A DNA stretch of 64,000 nucleotides from Chlorops oryzae. Its lineage: Eukaryota; Arthropoda; Insecta; Diptera; Chloropidae. Shown piece by piece: positions 37,006-62,679 of this stretch. The translations under genes and the position numbers were made by a program. Every line of letters starts with the position of its first letter. Positions within the stretch are counted from its first letter, which is position 1. The notes below the pieces were generated by a model, which made no database searches, was not told the DNA's origin, and was given only the letters and a program-made list of their open reading frames with translations. Location of the stretch: the NCBI GenBank assembly GCA_020466095.1, contig CM035806.1, forward strand, positions 147,375,167 through 147,439,166, read 5' to 3'.

Positions 37006-40000
37006 ATGTATAGCCGAACTGCCGACATTGATTTTCGCGTGCAGGAAAATAGGTCACAAATTAAACTCGCAACAGCATCAGTACCAACGGTTTCATCAAA
37101 TCCATTGCAACGAAGTACATTGCATCATATTTTGACGAATTTGATATCGTCGTGTTTTAGTGGTTACGTGCATCATTGTCATCCTCATCAAAATTGGTTA
37201 TACGTCCTGCGGTATCCGTGGCAAATTCGACTTGTATTGTCGGCACTGTCGATGATCGTAATGATTCGACTCCCGTTACATTGCGATGCCGTTGGGTATT
37301 CGTATGCGCGTTTTACTGGGCCAGTTAGCGGGCCTGAACGTGAGATTTTGGTACGTGACGCCATAAGTCATGGTTCGCGCGTCGATTATATCGCTCATCC
37401 TGAATACCAGTTCGCGTATGGGGTCGAAGATAGTGAGACGCGGGTTCTACAGAATCACAAGGAGTCACGAAATGGTGATGAAGTCAAAGGTGTTTATAGG
37501 TGAGAGAAATGTAAGAGTAAGACAGACGAATATAATTTAGCCTACTCCCTACTACTGACCTACTCCGTACCAAAATTCCTATGCTCTTCGAGACTCAACA
37601 GTTGCTTAACTTCACAGGTGAACGTCTGTGAAGTGAAGTTGACTGTAATATTAGTTTGACATTTCAACTGTCACAACATAGTAAATTTCATTCAAGTGGT
37701 CCACTCAAAGTGAAAGTCCACTTAAGGTGACCTTACCTTACCAATTTTTTTTTAACGTTTAGATATAGTCAAGTTATATGAATAAAATATTTTTTTTTAG
37801 TCTTCAACTTAGTTTATTTAAACTTTTTGAAGGTTTACGAGGATGTCACAGAACTGAACTGCAAAATCGTCCAAAATTTCAATCAGTCCAAGGATCATGA
37901 CGATCCAATTTGGAGTTAGTTTTCCATTACTCATTTGAACATAAGAGTATACATTAGTGTGATCCAAAATTGTATGGGAAAATTATATTGTGTCGGATTT
38001 TGCGATCCGCCCCCTCAAAATATAGTAGAGGGCAACAGAAAAGGGAAATGAAAAGATTTAGATCGATCGGACGTCATTTAGGGGGTGCTCAACGAGGTCA
38101 AAGTTCAGAAACATTATTTTGTAAACTCATGCCGCTAGTACAAATAACAAAAATATGCACTTACATTTTTCTAAATATCTCAAAAACTAATTAAGATAGG
38201 AAGACGAAACAAACGTTGGCTGATTCCTAATACAACAGAAAATCCCCCAAAAAAAATTCTAATTTTACACAGAGAAAAAATTTTTTCACAAAACTATAAA
38301 GGAATTTTAAAAGTTTTTTTCAATTAAACGAATTTTGAAGTCAAAAATTGGATAACAGTGTTCTTTATTAAATAAAAATATATCACTTCTTTTCGAAAAG
38401 CTATCGGTAAATTAAAGCGTATAAAATTAATTTTCAACTCAAAGAAAGCACAAAAGACTTTAATATAGTAAAAAAAAAAAACAAATTCGAAAACAATATT
38501 CGAAAAATTCGAAAAAAAAACTTTTAAAATTCCTTTTTAGTTTTGTGAAAAAATTTTTCTCTGTGTAAAAATTAGAAAAAATATTTTGGAATTTCCTGTT
38601 GTATTAGGAATCAGCCATCGTTTGTTTCGTCTTCCTACCTTAATTAGTTTTTGAGATATTTAGAAAAATGTAAGTGCATATTTTTGTTATTTGTACTAGC
38701 GGCATGAGTTTACAAAATAATGTTTCTGAACTTTAACCTCGTTGAGCACCCCCTAAATGACGTCCGATCGATCTAAATCTTTTAATTTCCCTTTTGTGTT
38801 GCCCTCTACTATATTTTCCTGAGGCGGATCGCAAAATTAAACGAACTTATCAAATTTGGTCCACCCTAATGTGTAGCCTTGATATAAAATGATTGTGTAG
38901 AAATGCTCTGGAAAAAGCAAAACGGTAGAAATATTTCTAAAAGGGGGCGGGAAGATCTACCCCGTACCAAAATTCTATGCTCTTCGAGTGCCGCAAATGT
39001 TTCGAAAGGAAATAGAAAAGATGCAAGGGTATTATAGCCAGGCGAAGGTAACAATACACATACCCGATACACAGATAAAGTGTTACCTATTTGAAGTTTG
39101 AATATTTTTTTAAAAAAGACCCAAAATCACGCCCATCAAGTATTCCTGAGATGTTCAACTCTTCTTATGGTCTTATGTACATATATGGCGACTTCTGTTC
39201 AATTACTTTATGACAACCGCCCTTTTGTCACGCCTGCTTTTTCGAAATTCAAGCTTTTAATGGAAGCTCAAATTTCGAAACAATCATTGAAATATCTCGA
39301 AAATTCAACTGCTATCGAGTTCTTATAGTTGAGATTCAACACAGTGAGCTCATGGGTGTGTAGCTCGAAGTAACAGGGGCCCGCAATTGGAATGATACTT
39401 TTTGGTCGCACATTTTTGTGAGGGGACCCCGGAAAAAATCCCCCGGACTCCAACCTTCTCTCTACGTGCCTGGTGTGAAATAAATATATTACACGAATGT
39501 TGGTGGAAAATCAAACTGTAGACGCCTCGTTGACCATGTCAGTAATTACTTAATAATTAGTATCCTACTAAAGATAAGTATTTAAAAACAAAAAAACAAA
39601 CTTCAAACCCTTCCAAGAAGCTCTCAAAGGTCTGTCGTTTGCAAGATATCGTATTTTGTGTGTATAAGAAAAAACTCACTCTATATATATATATAGACAT
39701 GTTTTAGTTTTAGTTATTTTTCTTGCTCAATGGTGCATTATTTTGTAATTGTTTCTCTTCCATATACAGTGTTGTGGAACCTGATGGTACTTTGCGCGTT
39801 GTAAAGTACTCAGCCGACGATATGAACGGATTTCAGGCTGAAGTCATTCGAAATGGCATTCCGACAATTTACGGTAGAAATTCGAATAACGAAATAGTGC
39901 AAAAAGACGGCATTGCAGCTGATTGGCATGTCGAGACAGGCAGCAACGCAGATGGCAACAAACATGAAGGAGAAAATGAAGGCGATGAATACAATGAGAA

Positions 40001-40115
40001 CTCTTTCGACGGCGAGGGTAATTCCGCTTACGATGAGGATGATCCAGTGGAGGAATATGAAGAAGCTGAAGAGAATAATGCCAATGTCCACAGTGATGAG
40101 AGTGATTATTATTGA
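37006..40115 (+). CDS. CPR-family cuticle protein with RR-2-like chitin-binding domain
   Basis: Two exons, 37006-37499 and 39770-40115, joined in phase 2 (donor gtgaga, acceptor catatacag), give 279 residues. The Rebers-Riddiford domain crosses the junction: YQFAYGVED ... NGDEVKGVYS | VVEPDGTLRVVKYSADD then NGF. This beta-rich domain binds chitin in the procuticle. The RR-2 form is typical of hard cuticle. A hydrophobic stretch at about residues 74-95 (before DAVGYSY) looks like the signal peptide, so translation may start at Met83 or Met86 rather than at the upstream Met used here; the first ~70 residues are then untranslated or an unusual extension. The C-terminal 80 residues are strongly acidic (runs of Asp/Glu/Asn) and end DESDYY. 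The intron (2.27 kb) contains a foldback transposon. No other cuticle gene is visible in the window. Confidence 0.88.
37620..38915 (+). repeat. Copy 1 of a 0.35-kb dispersed repeat, interrupted by the foldback element
   Basis: 37620-37951 and 38872-38915 together match 42968-43350: GTGGTCCACTCAAAGTGA, GAGGATGTCACAGAACTGAA, and, past the insertion, TTGATATAAAATGATTGT. Confidence 0.82.
37952..38871. mobile_element. Foldback element, 920 bp, with arms of about 350 bp
   Basis: The left arm (37952 to about 38340) and right arm (about 38515 to 38871) are inverse copies, e.g. GGACGTCATTTAGGGGGTGC on the left and its inverse on the right. Tips are CATTAGTGTG and the inverse of CATTAGGGTG. It lies in the cuticle-gene intron and has no coding frame. 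Confidence 0.85.
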
Positions 40116-40165
40116 AGATTCTTCAATTTGTTCATGTTCTTTCGTTGGCTATGTCAATTCGCAAT

Positions 40166-40171
40166 AATAAA
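40166..40171 (+). promoter_or_regulatory. Candidate polyadenylation signal AATAAA
   Basis: AATAAA lies 51 bases after the stop codon of the cuticle protein gene, the usual place for a poly(A) signal. It sits in an A-rich run, so chance occurrence is possible. Confidence 0.45.
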
Positions 40172-40900
40172 AAATGTTTATAGAGAACATTAAACGCGGA
40201 AGTAATTTTTTTTTTTCCAAATCGGAAATATTTATTTGTCCCATCGTCTATTGTAAAAATTGCTACTCTCAGAAAAGGAAAAAAAAGGTCGAACCAACAA
40301 CTTTTTTTAGTTGAAGTGTACCCAACAACGTATATTCTCAAATTAAGATTTTTACTGTTATTGCGTTCTACTTGTTATACAGGGTGTCCCCTTGGGAAGT
40401 ACATTCCTTAATAGGGGTGGTAGGATGGTTCAAGATGAACATAAAATCGTATGTGAGGTGGCTATGCCAAATGCATCCCTGAGGAGTTATGGGGCCTTAA
40501 AGTATTTTGGCACCAAGTCCAGAAAAAAAATTCTCCCACGCCTATGGTTAATTGTAGGAAAAAAATTTTAATGCAGTTTAAAAGCCAATTGTATGTGTTT
40601 TTAGGCAAAATTAAATTGATGGTAAAAATTTAACCCATTGAGGGAAAAATAAACGGTCAAAGTGAAAAATTAAAAAATAAATTAACTTTCAATTTTTTTT
40701 TACTTTGGAAGCCATTTTGGTATGAAAAGTGTCTAATTAACTATAAAATTTTTTATTTTATTCAAAATGCTGGATCGATTTCCTTTAGTTTGGTACCCCA
40801 TATGTCTTATAAATTTTTTGAAAATAAGATGAGAAAATTAAATATCTAAATGAACATCCACTTAATTAAGGTAGTCTTACTGTATCAAATCTAATAACAG

Positions 40901-42185
40901 GTTGGCTGATAAGTCCCCGGTCTGACACATAGATGGCGTCGCTAGTATTAAATGCATATTATTTTTATATAGTGGCAACCTTCAAATGATTCGTGTCAAA
41001 ATTTGACGTCTGTAAGTCAATTAGTTTGTGAGATAGAGCGTCTTTTGTGAAGCAACTTTTGTTATTGTGAAAAAAATGGAAAAAAAGTAATTTCGTGTTT
41101 TGATAAAATACTGTTTTCTGAAGGGAAAAAATACAGTGGAAGCAAAAACTTGGCTTGATAATGAGTTTCCGGACTCTGCCCCAGGAAAATCAACAATAAT
41201 TGATTGGTATGCAAAATTCAAGCGTGGTGAAATGAGCACGGAGGACGGTGAACGCAGTGGACGCCCGAAAGAGGTGGTTACCAACGAAAACATCAAAAAA
41301 ATTCACAAAATGATTTTGAATGACCGTAAAATGAAGTTGATCGAGATAGCAGAGGCCTTAAAGATATCAAAGGAACGTGTTGGTCATATCATTCATCAAT
41401 ATTTGGATATGAAAAAGCTCTGTGCAAAATGGGTGCCGCGCGAGCTCACATTTGACCAAAAACAACAACGTGTTGATGATTCTGAGCGGTGTTTGCAGCT
41501 GTTAACTCGCAATACACCCGAGTTTTTGCGTCGATATGTGACAATGGATGAAACATGGCTCTATCACTACACTCCTGAGTCCAATCGACAGTCGGCTGAG
41601 TGGACAGCGATCGGTGAACCGTCTCCGAAGCGTGGAAAGACTCAAAAGTCCGCTGGCAAAGTAATGGCCTCTGTTTTTTGGGATGGGCATGGAATAATTT
41701 TTATCGATTATCTTGAGAAGGGAAAAACCATCAACAGTGACTATTATATGTCGTTATTGGAGCGTTTGAAGGTCGAAATCGCGGCAAAACCGCCCCATAT
41801 GAAGAAGAAAAAAGTGTTGTTCCACCAAGACAACGCACCGTGCTACAAGTCATTGAGAACGATGGCAAAAATTCATGAATTAGGCTTCGAATTGCTTCCC
41901 CACCCACCGTATTCTAGAGATCTGGCCCCCAGCGACTTTTTTTTGTTCTCAGACCTCAAAAGGATGCTCGCAGGGAAAAAATTTGGCTGCAATGAAGAGG
42001 TGATCGCCGAAACTGAGGCCTATTTTGAGGCAAAACCGAAGGAGTACTACCAAAATGGTATCAAAAAATTGGAAGGTCGTTATAATCGTTGTATCGCTCT
42101 TGAAGGGAATTATGTTAAATAATAAAAACGAATTTTGAAAAAAAAATGTGTTTTTCTTTGTTAGACCGGGGACTTATCAGCCAAC
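40901..42185 (+). mobile_element. mariner transposon, about 1.29 kb
   Basis: Perfect 23-bp terminal inverted repeats, GTTGGCTGATAAGTCCCCGG plus TCT, lie at 40901-40923 and 42163-42185. The length is standard for mariner and the single internal gene encodes a D,D34D transposase. Flanks are AT-rich; the true ends may extend a few bases to a TA duplication. The left subterminal motif after the repeat (GACACATAGATGGCGTCG) is not matched on the right. Confidence 0.95.
41076..42122 (+). pseudogene. mariner transposase with an in-frame stop at codon 5
   Basis: The likely original start ATG (41076) is followed in the same frame by TAA at 41088-41090; from there the frame is open to the stop at 42120-42122, about 344 more codons. 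Family features are all visible: a helix-turn-helix N-terminal half (RSGRP, KISKERVGHIIHQ), the WVPREL linker motif, and catalytic aspartates in MDETW, HQDNAP and LAPSD, the last two separated by 34 residues as expected for D,D34D. Ribosomes could restart downstream only at a non-AUG or at an internal Met, losing part of the DNA-binding domain, so this copy is probably inactive though otherwise well preserved, implying a fairly recent insertion. AATAAA directly follows the stop. Confidence 0.9.
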
Positions 42186-42967
42186 TTCATTGATAACAGT
42201 CGGATAGATGTTCATTTATGAAAATTTGTTGTTTTTTCTTTTTCTCAGAGTATGAATACAAAACTAAAAAATCTACACTCGTATAAAATTGAAAATTGAA
42301 AATAGTCACCTCTTAATTAACCGCATGACAACATGACAAGATCCAAAGGCAGCTGCAATCGCAGGTGATATACGATCGAGCAACTTTTGAGCTCATGCTT
42401 GAAGCTTGGCATTTTCAATTCGTTAGGGAATCAATTGGTGTGTTGGCAAGTTTTTTCAGGAAAATGCCTAATCTGGTCCAACTAGTGTTGCGGCTATGCA
42501 ACAATTGCAATTGCTATTCGATAACAAACAAGACGGATGAAAATAGTAAGTAAAAAAAAAGAAATGAAATTAAAAAAAAATATTCACAAGTACCGATCGA
42601 TCGCCGCACCGAATACGTCGCACAGTGGGTGCGCATTCAGCATACTCAACATACTGTTGGGCAACTGTTGAGCAAAATTTGGCTTAACGGTGCACTACTT
42701 ACTGAGCGTTCGTTGAGCATGTTGACTGAGCGGACTCCATTTTTGGTCGAGAAATTTATTTAGCCACTTTTGCTCAATATGTTGAAAGACAGCTGATTGA
42801 AAAAATAAAATGAATCGAAAAGCAAAATCATGGTTATGAGTGATGTACTTCATGTACCCATCATAATCACTACTTACATCAGTGCAAATACGTAATACTG
42901 TTCAGTGAAGTGAGGATAGTGTTCAGCGATAAGAACAGTTGCGAATATTCGCTCACTCAACTGTTGA

Positions 42968-43350
42968 CGTTCACAGTGAAGTTGACTGTATTATTGTTTT
43001 GACATTTTAACTGTCACAACATAGTAAATTTCATTCAAGTGGTCCACTCAAAGTGACAGTCCACTTAAGGTGACCTTACCTTACCAATTTTTTTTTGGAC
43101 GTTTAGATATATTCAAGTTATATGAATAAAATATTTTTTTTTAGTCTTCAACTTAGTTTATTTAAACTTTTTGAAGGTTTACGAGGATGTCACAGAACTG
43201 AACTGCAAAATCGTCCAAAATTTCAATCAGTCCAAGGATCATGACGATCGAATTTGGAGTTAGTTTTCCATTACTCATTTGAATATAAGAATATATGTAT
43301 GTATGTATGTGTAGTCTTGATATAAAATGATTGTATAGAAATGCTCTGAA
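42968..43350 (+). repeat. Copy 2 of the 0.35-kb dispersed repeat, uninterrupted
   Basis: Matches copy 1 on both sides of the foldback element; at the insertion point it has a short (TGTA)n run instead. Confidence 0.82.
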
Positions 43351-43662
43351 AATGGTTTTTAGGGTACATGAAAGTTCCATAATCGTCAAAATTTGACGTC
43401 TAAAGTTTTCTGCAAAAATTATGAGCCATGAAATTTTTTTTTTTTTGTGCAGTGCAAGCAAAAATTGCAGGTTTATTAGTCTTGAGTAAGTAGGTACACA
43501 TCGACCAGGATATTCCAAAACCTCGTAAGTACAAATACATATTATTGTTTTGAGATAAACTGAAAAACTGTATGCAAATGTTACATGAGCGTATATTATT
43601 AAATATTTCCCTATCTAAGCTACTGTATATAAATTATTCATGTTTTGAAGGTCGTAAACTTT

Positions 43663-44522
43663 TTATACCCGACACACTCTATGTTGAAGGTACATTGCGT
43701 TTGTGTGGTTGTGTGTAACACCCAGAGCCAGTCGAGATAGACCATACAAAATATATATAGAAATGATCAGCGTCACCAGGAGATTCGATTAAGACATGTC
43801 CGTCCGTCTGTCCGTCTGTCCTTCCGTCTCTCGGTCTTTCTGTACACAGTTTTCTTATCGAAGGAGTTGAGCTACCTCGACAAAATTGGGTATGGGTGCT
43901 CACGGGGCAATGAGTAAGAACAGGTTCGAGAACGGACCCGATCGGACCATTTTTAGGGGTACCTCCAGTACTAGGGTCTGTTACGAAAATCACAAAAACT
44001 GCTCTAAAATCGAAGCTTTTCAAGATATTTTGATGAATTGAACGTTTTAAGGCAAGTAATATGATTTTCAAAAATTGTAAAAGTGGGCGTGACAGAAAAG
44101 GGTTTTTCGAAAATTGTCTCCTGGACCCGAAATTCAAATGGGACTTCAACGAAAGTTGGCACTTATGCTTCCTTTTTAGCCATAAACATTCTTCCAAAAA
44201 ATTTCCTAGGTAGGTCCATTATTAAGGGTACCTACAGTACTAGGGTCTGTCACAAAAATCTCAAAACTGCCCCAAAATCTGACTTTTTCGAATTTTTTCA
44301 ATGAAACTTAGAATTTGAGTGTATATCTAAGCCTCCGTTTAGAATTTAAAAAAAATTGGAAATGTGGGCGTGGCAAAGGGGCAGTTTTCATAAAGAAATT
44401 TAACAAAAGTCGGTATATGGGGCCCCCTTATGGCCTTAAATAACTCTTGATATGAAAAACTATTTGAACATGTGTGTTTGTGTCGGGTATTCTATTGTTG
44501 CCTGACTATAACACCCTTACTT

Positions 44523-44526
<4 letters not shown>
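43663..44526 (+). mobile_element. mini-me/DINE-like element, near full length
   Basis: Starts TATACCCGACACACTCTATG, has GTCCGTCCGTCTGTCCGTC, and ends CTATAACACCCTTACTTG followed by a 45-base T run. Confidence 0.7.

Positions 44527-44570
<44 letters not shown>
44527..44570. repeat. Poly-T run of about 45 bases
   Basis: Uninterrupted T directly after the end of the mini-me-like element at 43663; a likely place for assembly length error. Confidence 0.85.
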
Positions 44571-44571
<1 letters not shown>

Positions 44572-45215
44572 TTACCAGGTCTGCTTTGTTTTGTGATTTT
44601 TTAGGTTGTTTGATTTAATACGGTAAATGTCTTGTTTTTTCCATTCGAATTATTTGAAAAAAGTCTGCCGTTACCAATAGCTCATTGTGTTTATTTTTTC
44701 ACTCAATTACAACGTGAGCAGAATCGCAATCCATTTGAGTGTGCGCTACAATAAGATATTTTTGAGAAATTCCTTGATTTTAAAATTTATAAATTCGATA
44801 TTTATATTATACATACATATAGCGTTATCGTGCGATTGATGAATTCTTATTTCAATTAGCATTTGATATATTTTTACCATTTTAATTTAAATTTATCAGT
44901 AGAGTCGACGCGCGATGCCGGGTATTGCAAATATTGCATTTCTATCAAGCGGTTCTTCTTTCATTGAACAAAGTTTTAAGCAATTCTTGCAATAGTATAG
45001 CCGGCGTCTTAGAAAATAACTTAATGTACGCTTGCAGTTACGAGGAAGGTAAGAATCACTTAAGCAATCAAATGAGACAGAAAATCTCGATTTCGTCCAA
45101 TTTGCACTTACGAGGTATTCGGAATCAACTGCCGATGTATTTTTATTTCCTTATTGAATTTTCGAAAAAAAAAAAAAAAAATTCATTATTATAAAAAAAA
45201 CCGAAAAATAATCCT

Positions 45216-58800
<13,585 letters not shown>

Positions 58801-59358
58801 ATTCCCCGTATTCTTTTTCACTGCCGTACTTTTTCGGTGTGCGACTTTCTTTTTTTTTTTTTTTTGTTTTTTTTTTGATACAGAGTCTGGTCGGACGCAG
58901 ATCTCACTGCGCCATTGAAGTGGCTTTTAGAGTATTTCGCCTAATAATGCACGCACAGTAAAAAATTTCCGATAAATTCTCGTTAAAAATGCGGTTTACA
59001 ATTAACAACTGAGGACTTGAACCTGTCGGCGGCTTCCGTCCGCTCACAAGTTCACTTATATAATGCGGTCACTTCGGCGGCGTTGTACGAACAAGACTGG
59101 ACATTTGCTTCTGGTTCACGATTATAAATAGTGGTTACACGCCTGGATAGAGCAACAACCACAATTAAAATAACAATAGAGAAAACAAATATAGAAAATA
59201 ACAAGGGAGCGCGAAATTTAAAAGGAAATCACGCGTTAGAATGCGGACTAGAATGCTTTCGCTAGAATTTCGGTTTGCCTTGCCACATTTGCTGTAGGTC
59301 CTGTGTCGTGCTTCGGCCAGCACACAGACCCCGCCCCGGCCCCTCACTCACCCACTCA

Positions 59359-59359
<1 letters not shown>

Positions 59360-59392
<33 letters not shown>
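59360..59392. repeat. (CT)n microsatellite
   Basis: About 16 CT units, 560 bases upstream of the RPGR start codon. Confidence 0.85.
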
Positions 59393-59393
<1 letters not shown>

Positions 59394-59708
59394 AACTGAA
59401 CATGGCACTTTGCATTCATTACCCGTTTCTCCCGTCCCCTTTTTCCAGTTCCTGAAAAGCCGTACATGTTGCATTGCTTCAAATTCTATATTGTATATTT
59501 TCGAACACACACACACACACACACATGTGTGTGTTTGTGTTTTAACATTTCTATTCCGCTAAGTGCGGGCTTCCCAGCAGTAAATGATGGTCAAATTGAC
59601 CTCTTTGTCACCACTGCCGCATAAGACAAAACAAAAGGACAGGCTTCGCAGACAGTGGAATGTGAGTATTCACATGGCCGGCGAGACTTTTACTGTGTGT
59701 TAGTGCTC

Positions 59709-59875
59709 CAGGGGCGGACTGGGCCTACGGTCAACCGGGAAAATGCCCCCAGTGCGCTGTATCTGGGATCAATACTAATGAAGTAAGGATGTTTTTATTT
59801 TTATTTTTTTTCTTAGGTAACGGGGCCCCATATTACAAACGCCCGGTGGGCCCATTGACCCCCAGTCCGCCCCTG
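59709..59875. mobile_element. hAT-type MITE, 167 bp, family CAGGGGCGGACTGGG
   Basis: Inverted ends CAGGGGCGGACTGGG, with exact 8-bp duplication TAGTGCTC at 59701-59708 and 59876-59883. Confidence 0.9.
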
Positions 59876-59935
59876 TAGTGCTCCAACATTAATTTAATAC
59901 CTATATTTACTCCTCATAAATCAGAGTAGTAGTAG

Positions 59936-60000
59936 ATGGAGAGACCGTTTTGCAAACAGAAAGCTCGAGTTCGAATCCCTGGGCAGGCGAAAAAAAAAAT
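59936..60000 (+). mobile_element. tRNA-like SINE head
   Basis: GAGTTCGAATCCCTGGGCAG is a near-perfect B-box followed by GCGA and a nine-base A run. Confidence 0.45.
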
Positions 60001-60230
60001 TGAGAAAAATTATAAATATTGGAGAGAGCATTCTATTTAAGGAAAGGAAAAAGTGCGTACCTACACTTAGGGATGAGAATCCAAGTGCTTTAACATAAGG
60101 AAAGGAATTTCAGTTGTGAATGTTGTCACAGTTTCGTCCATAAATTCCTATGAATTGAGTTTAAAACATTTCTTTTAGAAAAAAATTTTTTTCGTAGTAT
60201 AAGATTTTTGAAAAGCCTATTCCATAAACA

Positions 60231-60814
60231 TTAAGGTGGATCGTTTTGTTCGACAAAAAAAAAAAATGAAGATTTCCCTAGTCAAATTAGATTCTACTTA
60301 CAATTTTTTTGGAGAAAAAATGCCCATAGGGAACCATAGGTCAAAGCCGAATTTTTTTCTTTCGCTTTTCAAAAAGAAGGTCCATCTTAAATATGCCTAA
60401 AAGCATGCTACAAATTATTGTAGTTTCTACCTAATCAAAAAATTTTTAAAATTGAATTTCTCTTATTTTGATTCTTAGCATAATTTTAGGCATGAGAAAT
60501 AATAAAATTTTGCTTGAAAAATCATCATAAATTGGCCATTTTAAGATATGTAGTTATTAAAGAAAATATAAAATTTTTTCAACGGCTCGGGTTTTGAGGG
60601 ACGTTGAAGTGATTGTTTCTCTGCTTTTTGAGATGTTTTCACCAACAATGATGACCAAAAAAAGTCGAATATGGCATGAAAAAGCCTTTGTTTGCAAAAG
60701 CGTAAGGTTAAAATTCACATTTGACCTATAGTTTCTTCGGCATAATTATTAAGTATGGGCAACAGAATAAAATTCTGCTAGGGCGATTGGAGGTCACAAA
60801 ATCGATCCACCTTA
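60231..60814. mobile_element. Element with TTAAGGTGGATCG ends, 584 bp
   Basis: TTAAGGTGGATCGTTTTGTT at 60231 and inverse TTAAGGTGGATCGATTTTGT at 60795-60814. The tips resemble those of the foldback element at 37952. Confidence 0.65.
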
Positions 60815-60879
60815 ATATACATAGGTATACCTAATAATATTTAATTATTAACAAAAAGTCGACGTTCGTCTCAGAGGGG

Positions 60880-60950
60880 ATTTGAACTTAAGGATTTCGG
60901 AATGCTAGGCGCCCACACTATCCACTGAGCCACAACAGACCTGAGCATGC
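60880..60950 (-). mobile_element. tRNA-like SINE head
   Basis: On the minus strand GGCTCAGTGGATAG (A-box) is followed at the right distance by AGTTCAAATCC (B-box). The anticodon arm is not convincing, so a pseudo-tRNA or SINE head is more likely than a gene. Confidence 0.45.
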
Positions 60951-61056
60951 CCTTTTTCTATCGACGTAGCAAATGTACCCGCAATTGTAATAGGCCCCGT
61001 TGTCTCTACTCCATCACTAGTTCCCCAGGGTCAGTCAACTGGTGTCCGCTCTAACA

Positions 61057-61262
61057 TTTGGGCATTTCCAGAAAATGTAAACTTTTTGTCGCGTCCGTAT
61101 ATAGCTGATTACCATTCGGGACGGCATAGAAACTTTGAAAAATATAAAAGTCCGCATAAGCTGCACGAAAGTATTGAGAAGCCGAAGTACTATTTACCGC
61201 ATACTTGAATTCGGGACTTAAAATTGCTCATTTAAGTGTCGCGTCCGTTTGGAAATGCCCAT
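61057..61262. mobile_element. Small MITE with GGGCATTTCCA ends
   Basis: TTTGGGCATTTCCAGAAA at the left and inverse ATGGGCATTTCCAAACGG at the right; GTCGCGTCCGT occurs near both ends in the same direction. Confidence 0.5.
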
Positions 61263-62679
61263 ATGCCCAAAAAAAAAAAAAAAAAAAATGTCAATATGTA
61301 GTAGAAAGTATTGTTAGTGGTATAGCGTATCAATAGAACAGGTGACGCAAGATGTACAGTGCCATTTCCTTCAGGGTTGTTTGTAGAATTTGTTGTGGGC
61401 CCGGCATTAGGGACATTGTTGCTCGAAAATTCATGAAATTCTCCTTTGAAGTCTGTTTCGTGTTAACACAGCGAAAATCCTGTCTCGGCAACACTCTAGT
61501 TGTTATTTGCTTATTTTGACATTTGTCGCATTGGAATAGAAAAAAAAAAATTCAATTCCGACCAGGTTTCTTTTATAGGCCACAAAAACGCCTCTCCTTT
61601 CTTCGTACGTTCCACACTATCGAACTGCGAGTTACCGCCACAAAAGTCTCCTAATCTAAGCACGGACTTAGTGTAAGACTGAGTTTGCGCCAAATCTACG
61701 GTAATCGGGCCATCTTGCTTGCTAGCAATAGAATCGGGGATTGGGTTGGTTCAATTTCCACCATTTCTTCGAAATTTCTCAAAGTAACGTCCGTGCCTAA
61801 TTTCATTGCTCTAGCGTAGTTCCTTCTGTTTTCATATGGTTAAAATTATCGAGAAGCTGGGTATGTCAACGTCGGACTCGACTGTAGCTTTCTTACTTGT
61901 TAATGTTTCAAACAATTAGTTCATCATGAACGTATTTTGATTGCATCTATAAATAATTCAGAAATTCATTATAATATTGTTTTGAGAATTTTTATTGCTG
62001 TTGTTATATTAGCTTAATTGAGTCAAGAAGTTCCAATTATTATATTAGAGATTGAAATGACTTTTGTCATGGCATTGTCGTGTTATAACTAAACAGTTTC
62101 CCACTTCCTTCTTAGAAACTAACTGCGAATTAAGAAAGTCATTGCATATTTCAGGGCGAGTTGATAAAATTCATGTTTTCTTCCAAGGTTTAACAAAATG
62201 ACTTTAACAAACGCGTCCGCTACACCGAATGTGAGAATGAAGCCTTCGAGCTTAAATTATGTATGCACACCCAAAGGACTTCGTAAAACACTTTTTCATA
62301 CATCAACTCAGTGATGGTGAGAACGCCTTTAGTGCGGAGGTACAACACTGGAGTTTCTGTATCGCCTCCAGCTACAATATGGCCATTGATGACATGCCTG
62401 CACAGCCAAGTGAAACTCTGAGACTTAATCGATGAAGTGAATAAGCTGAGCAATCCCATGCTCAATGGTACAGATGAAAATGAACACCACACAATTTTTG
62501 GCAGCACCGACGTTAATACTAGAGGTGAATAATTCTCCGACTCTTCGGACATTTTTTTTTAGAATTGGAAAGGTGGTGCTGGCGGTGACAGAGGGCTTTC
62601 TTCTTTTTGAAATTGACAGATGCCTTTATTTGATAAGGGCGAGAGCCGCTCGAAAATGTATCTTTCGATTGTCAAAATT

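Larger units (their letters stand above)
42186..45215. other. Spacer between mariner and the RPGR-like gene
   Basis: Contains a second copy of the 0.35-kb sequence found in the cuticle-gene intron (42968-43350), a mini-me-like element (43663-44526) and a 45-base T run. 44600-45215 probably includes the RPGR 3' UTR; no gene is seen. Confidence 0.55.

Noticed and set aside
39015..39340. Another mini-me-like copy
   Set aside because: Some words match (GGTATTATAGCCAGGCGAAG) but divergence is too high to set borders by eye.
40378..40460. TATACAGGGTGTCCC as a transposon end
   Set aside because: Suggestive of a DNA-transposon tip, but no matching opposite end was found before the mariner at 40901.
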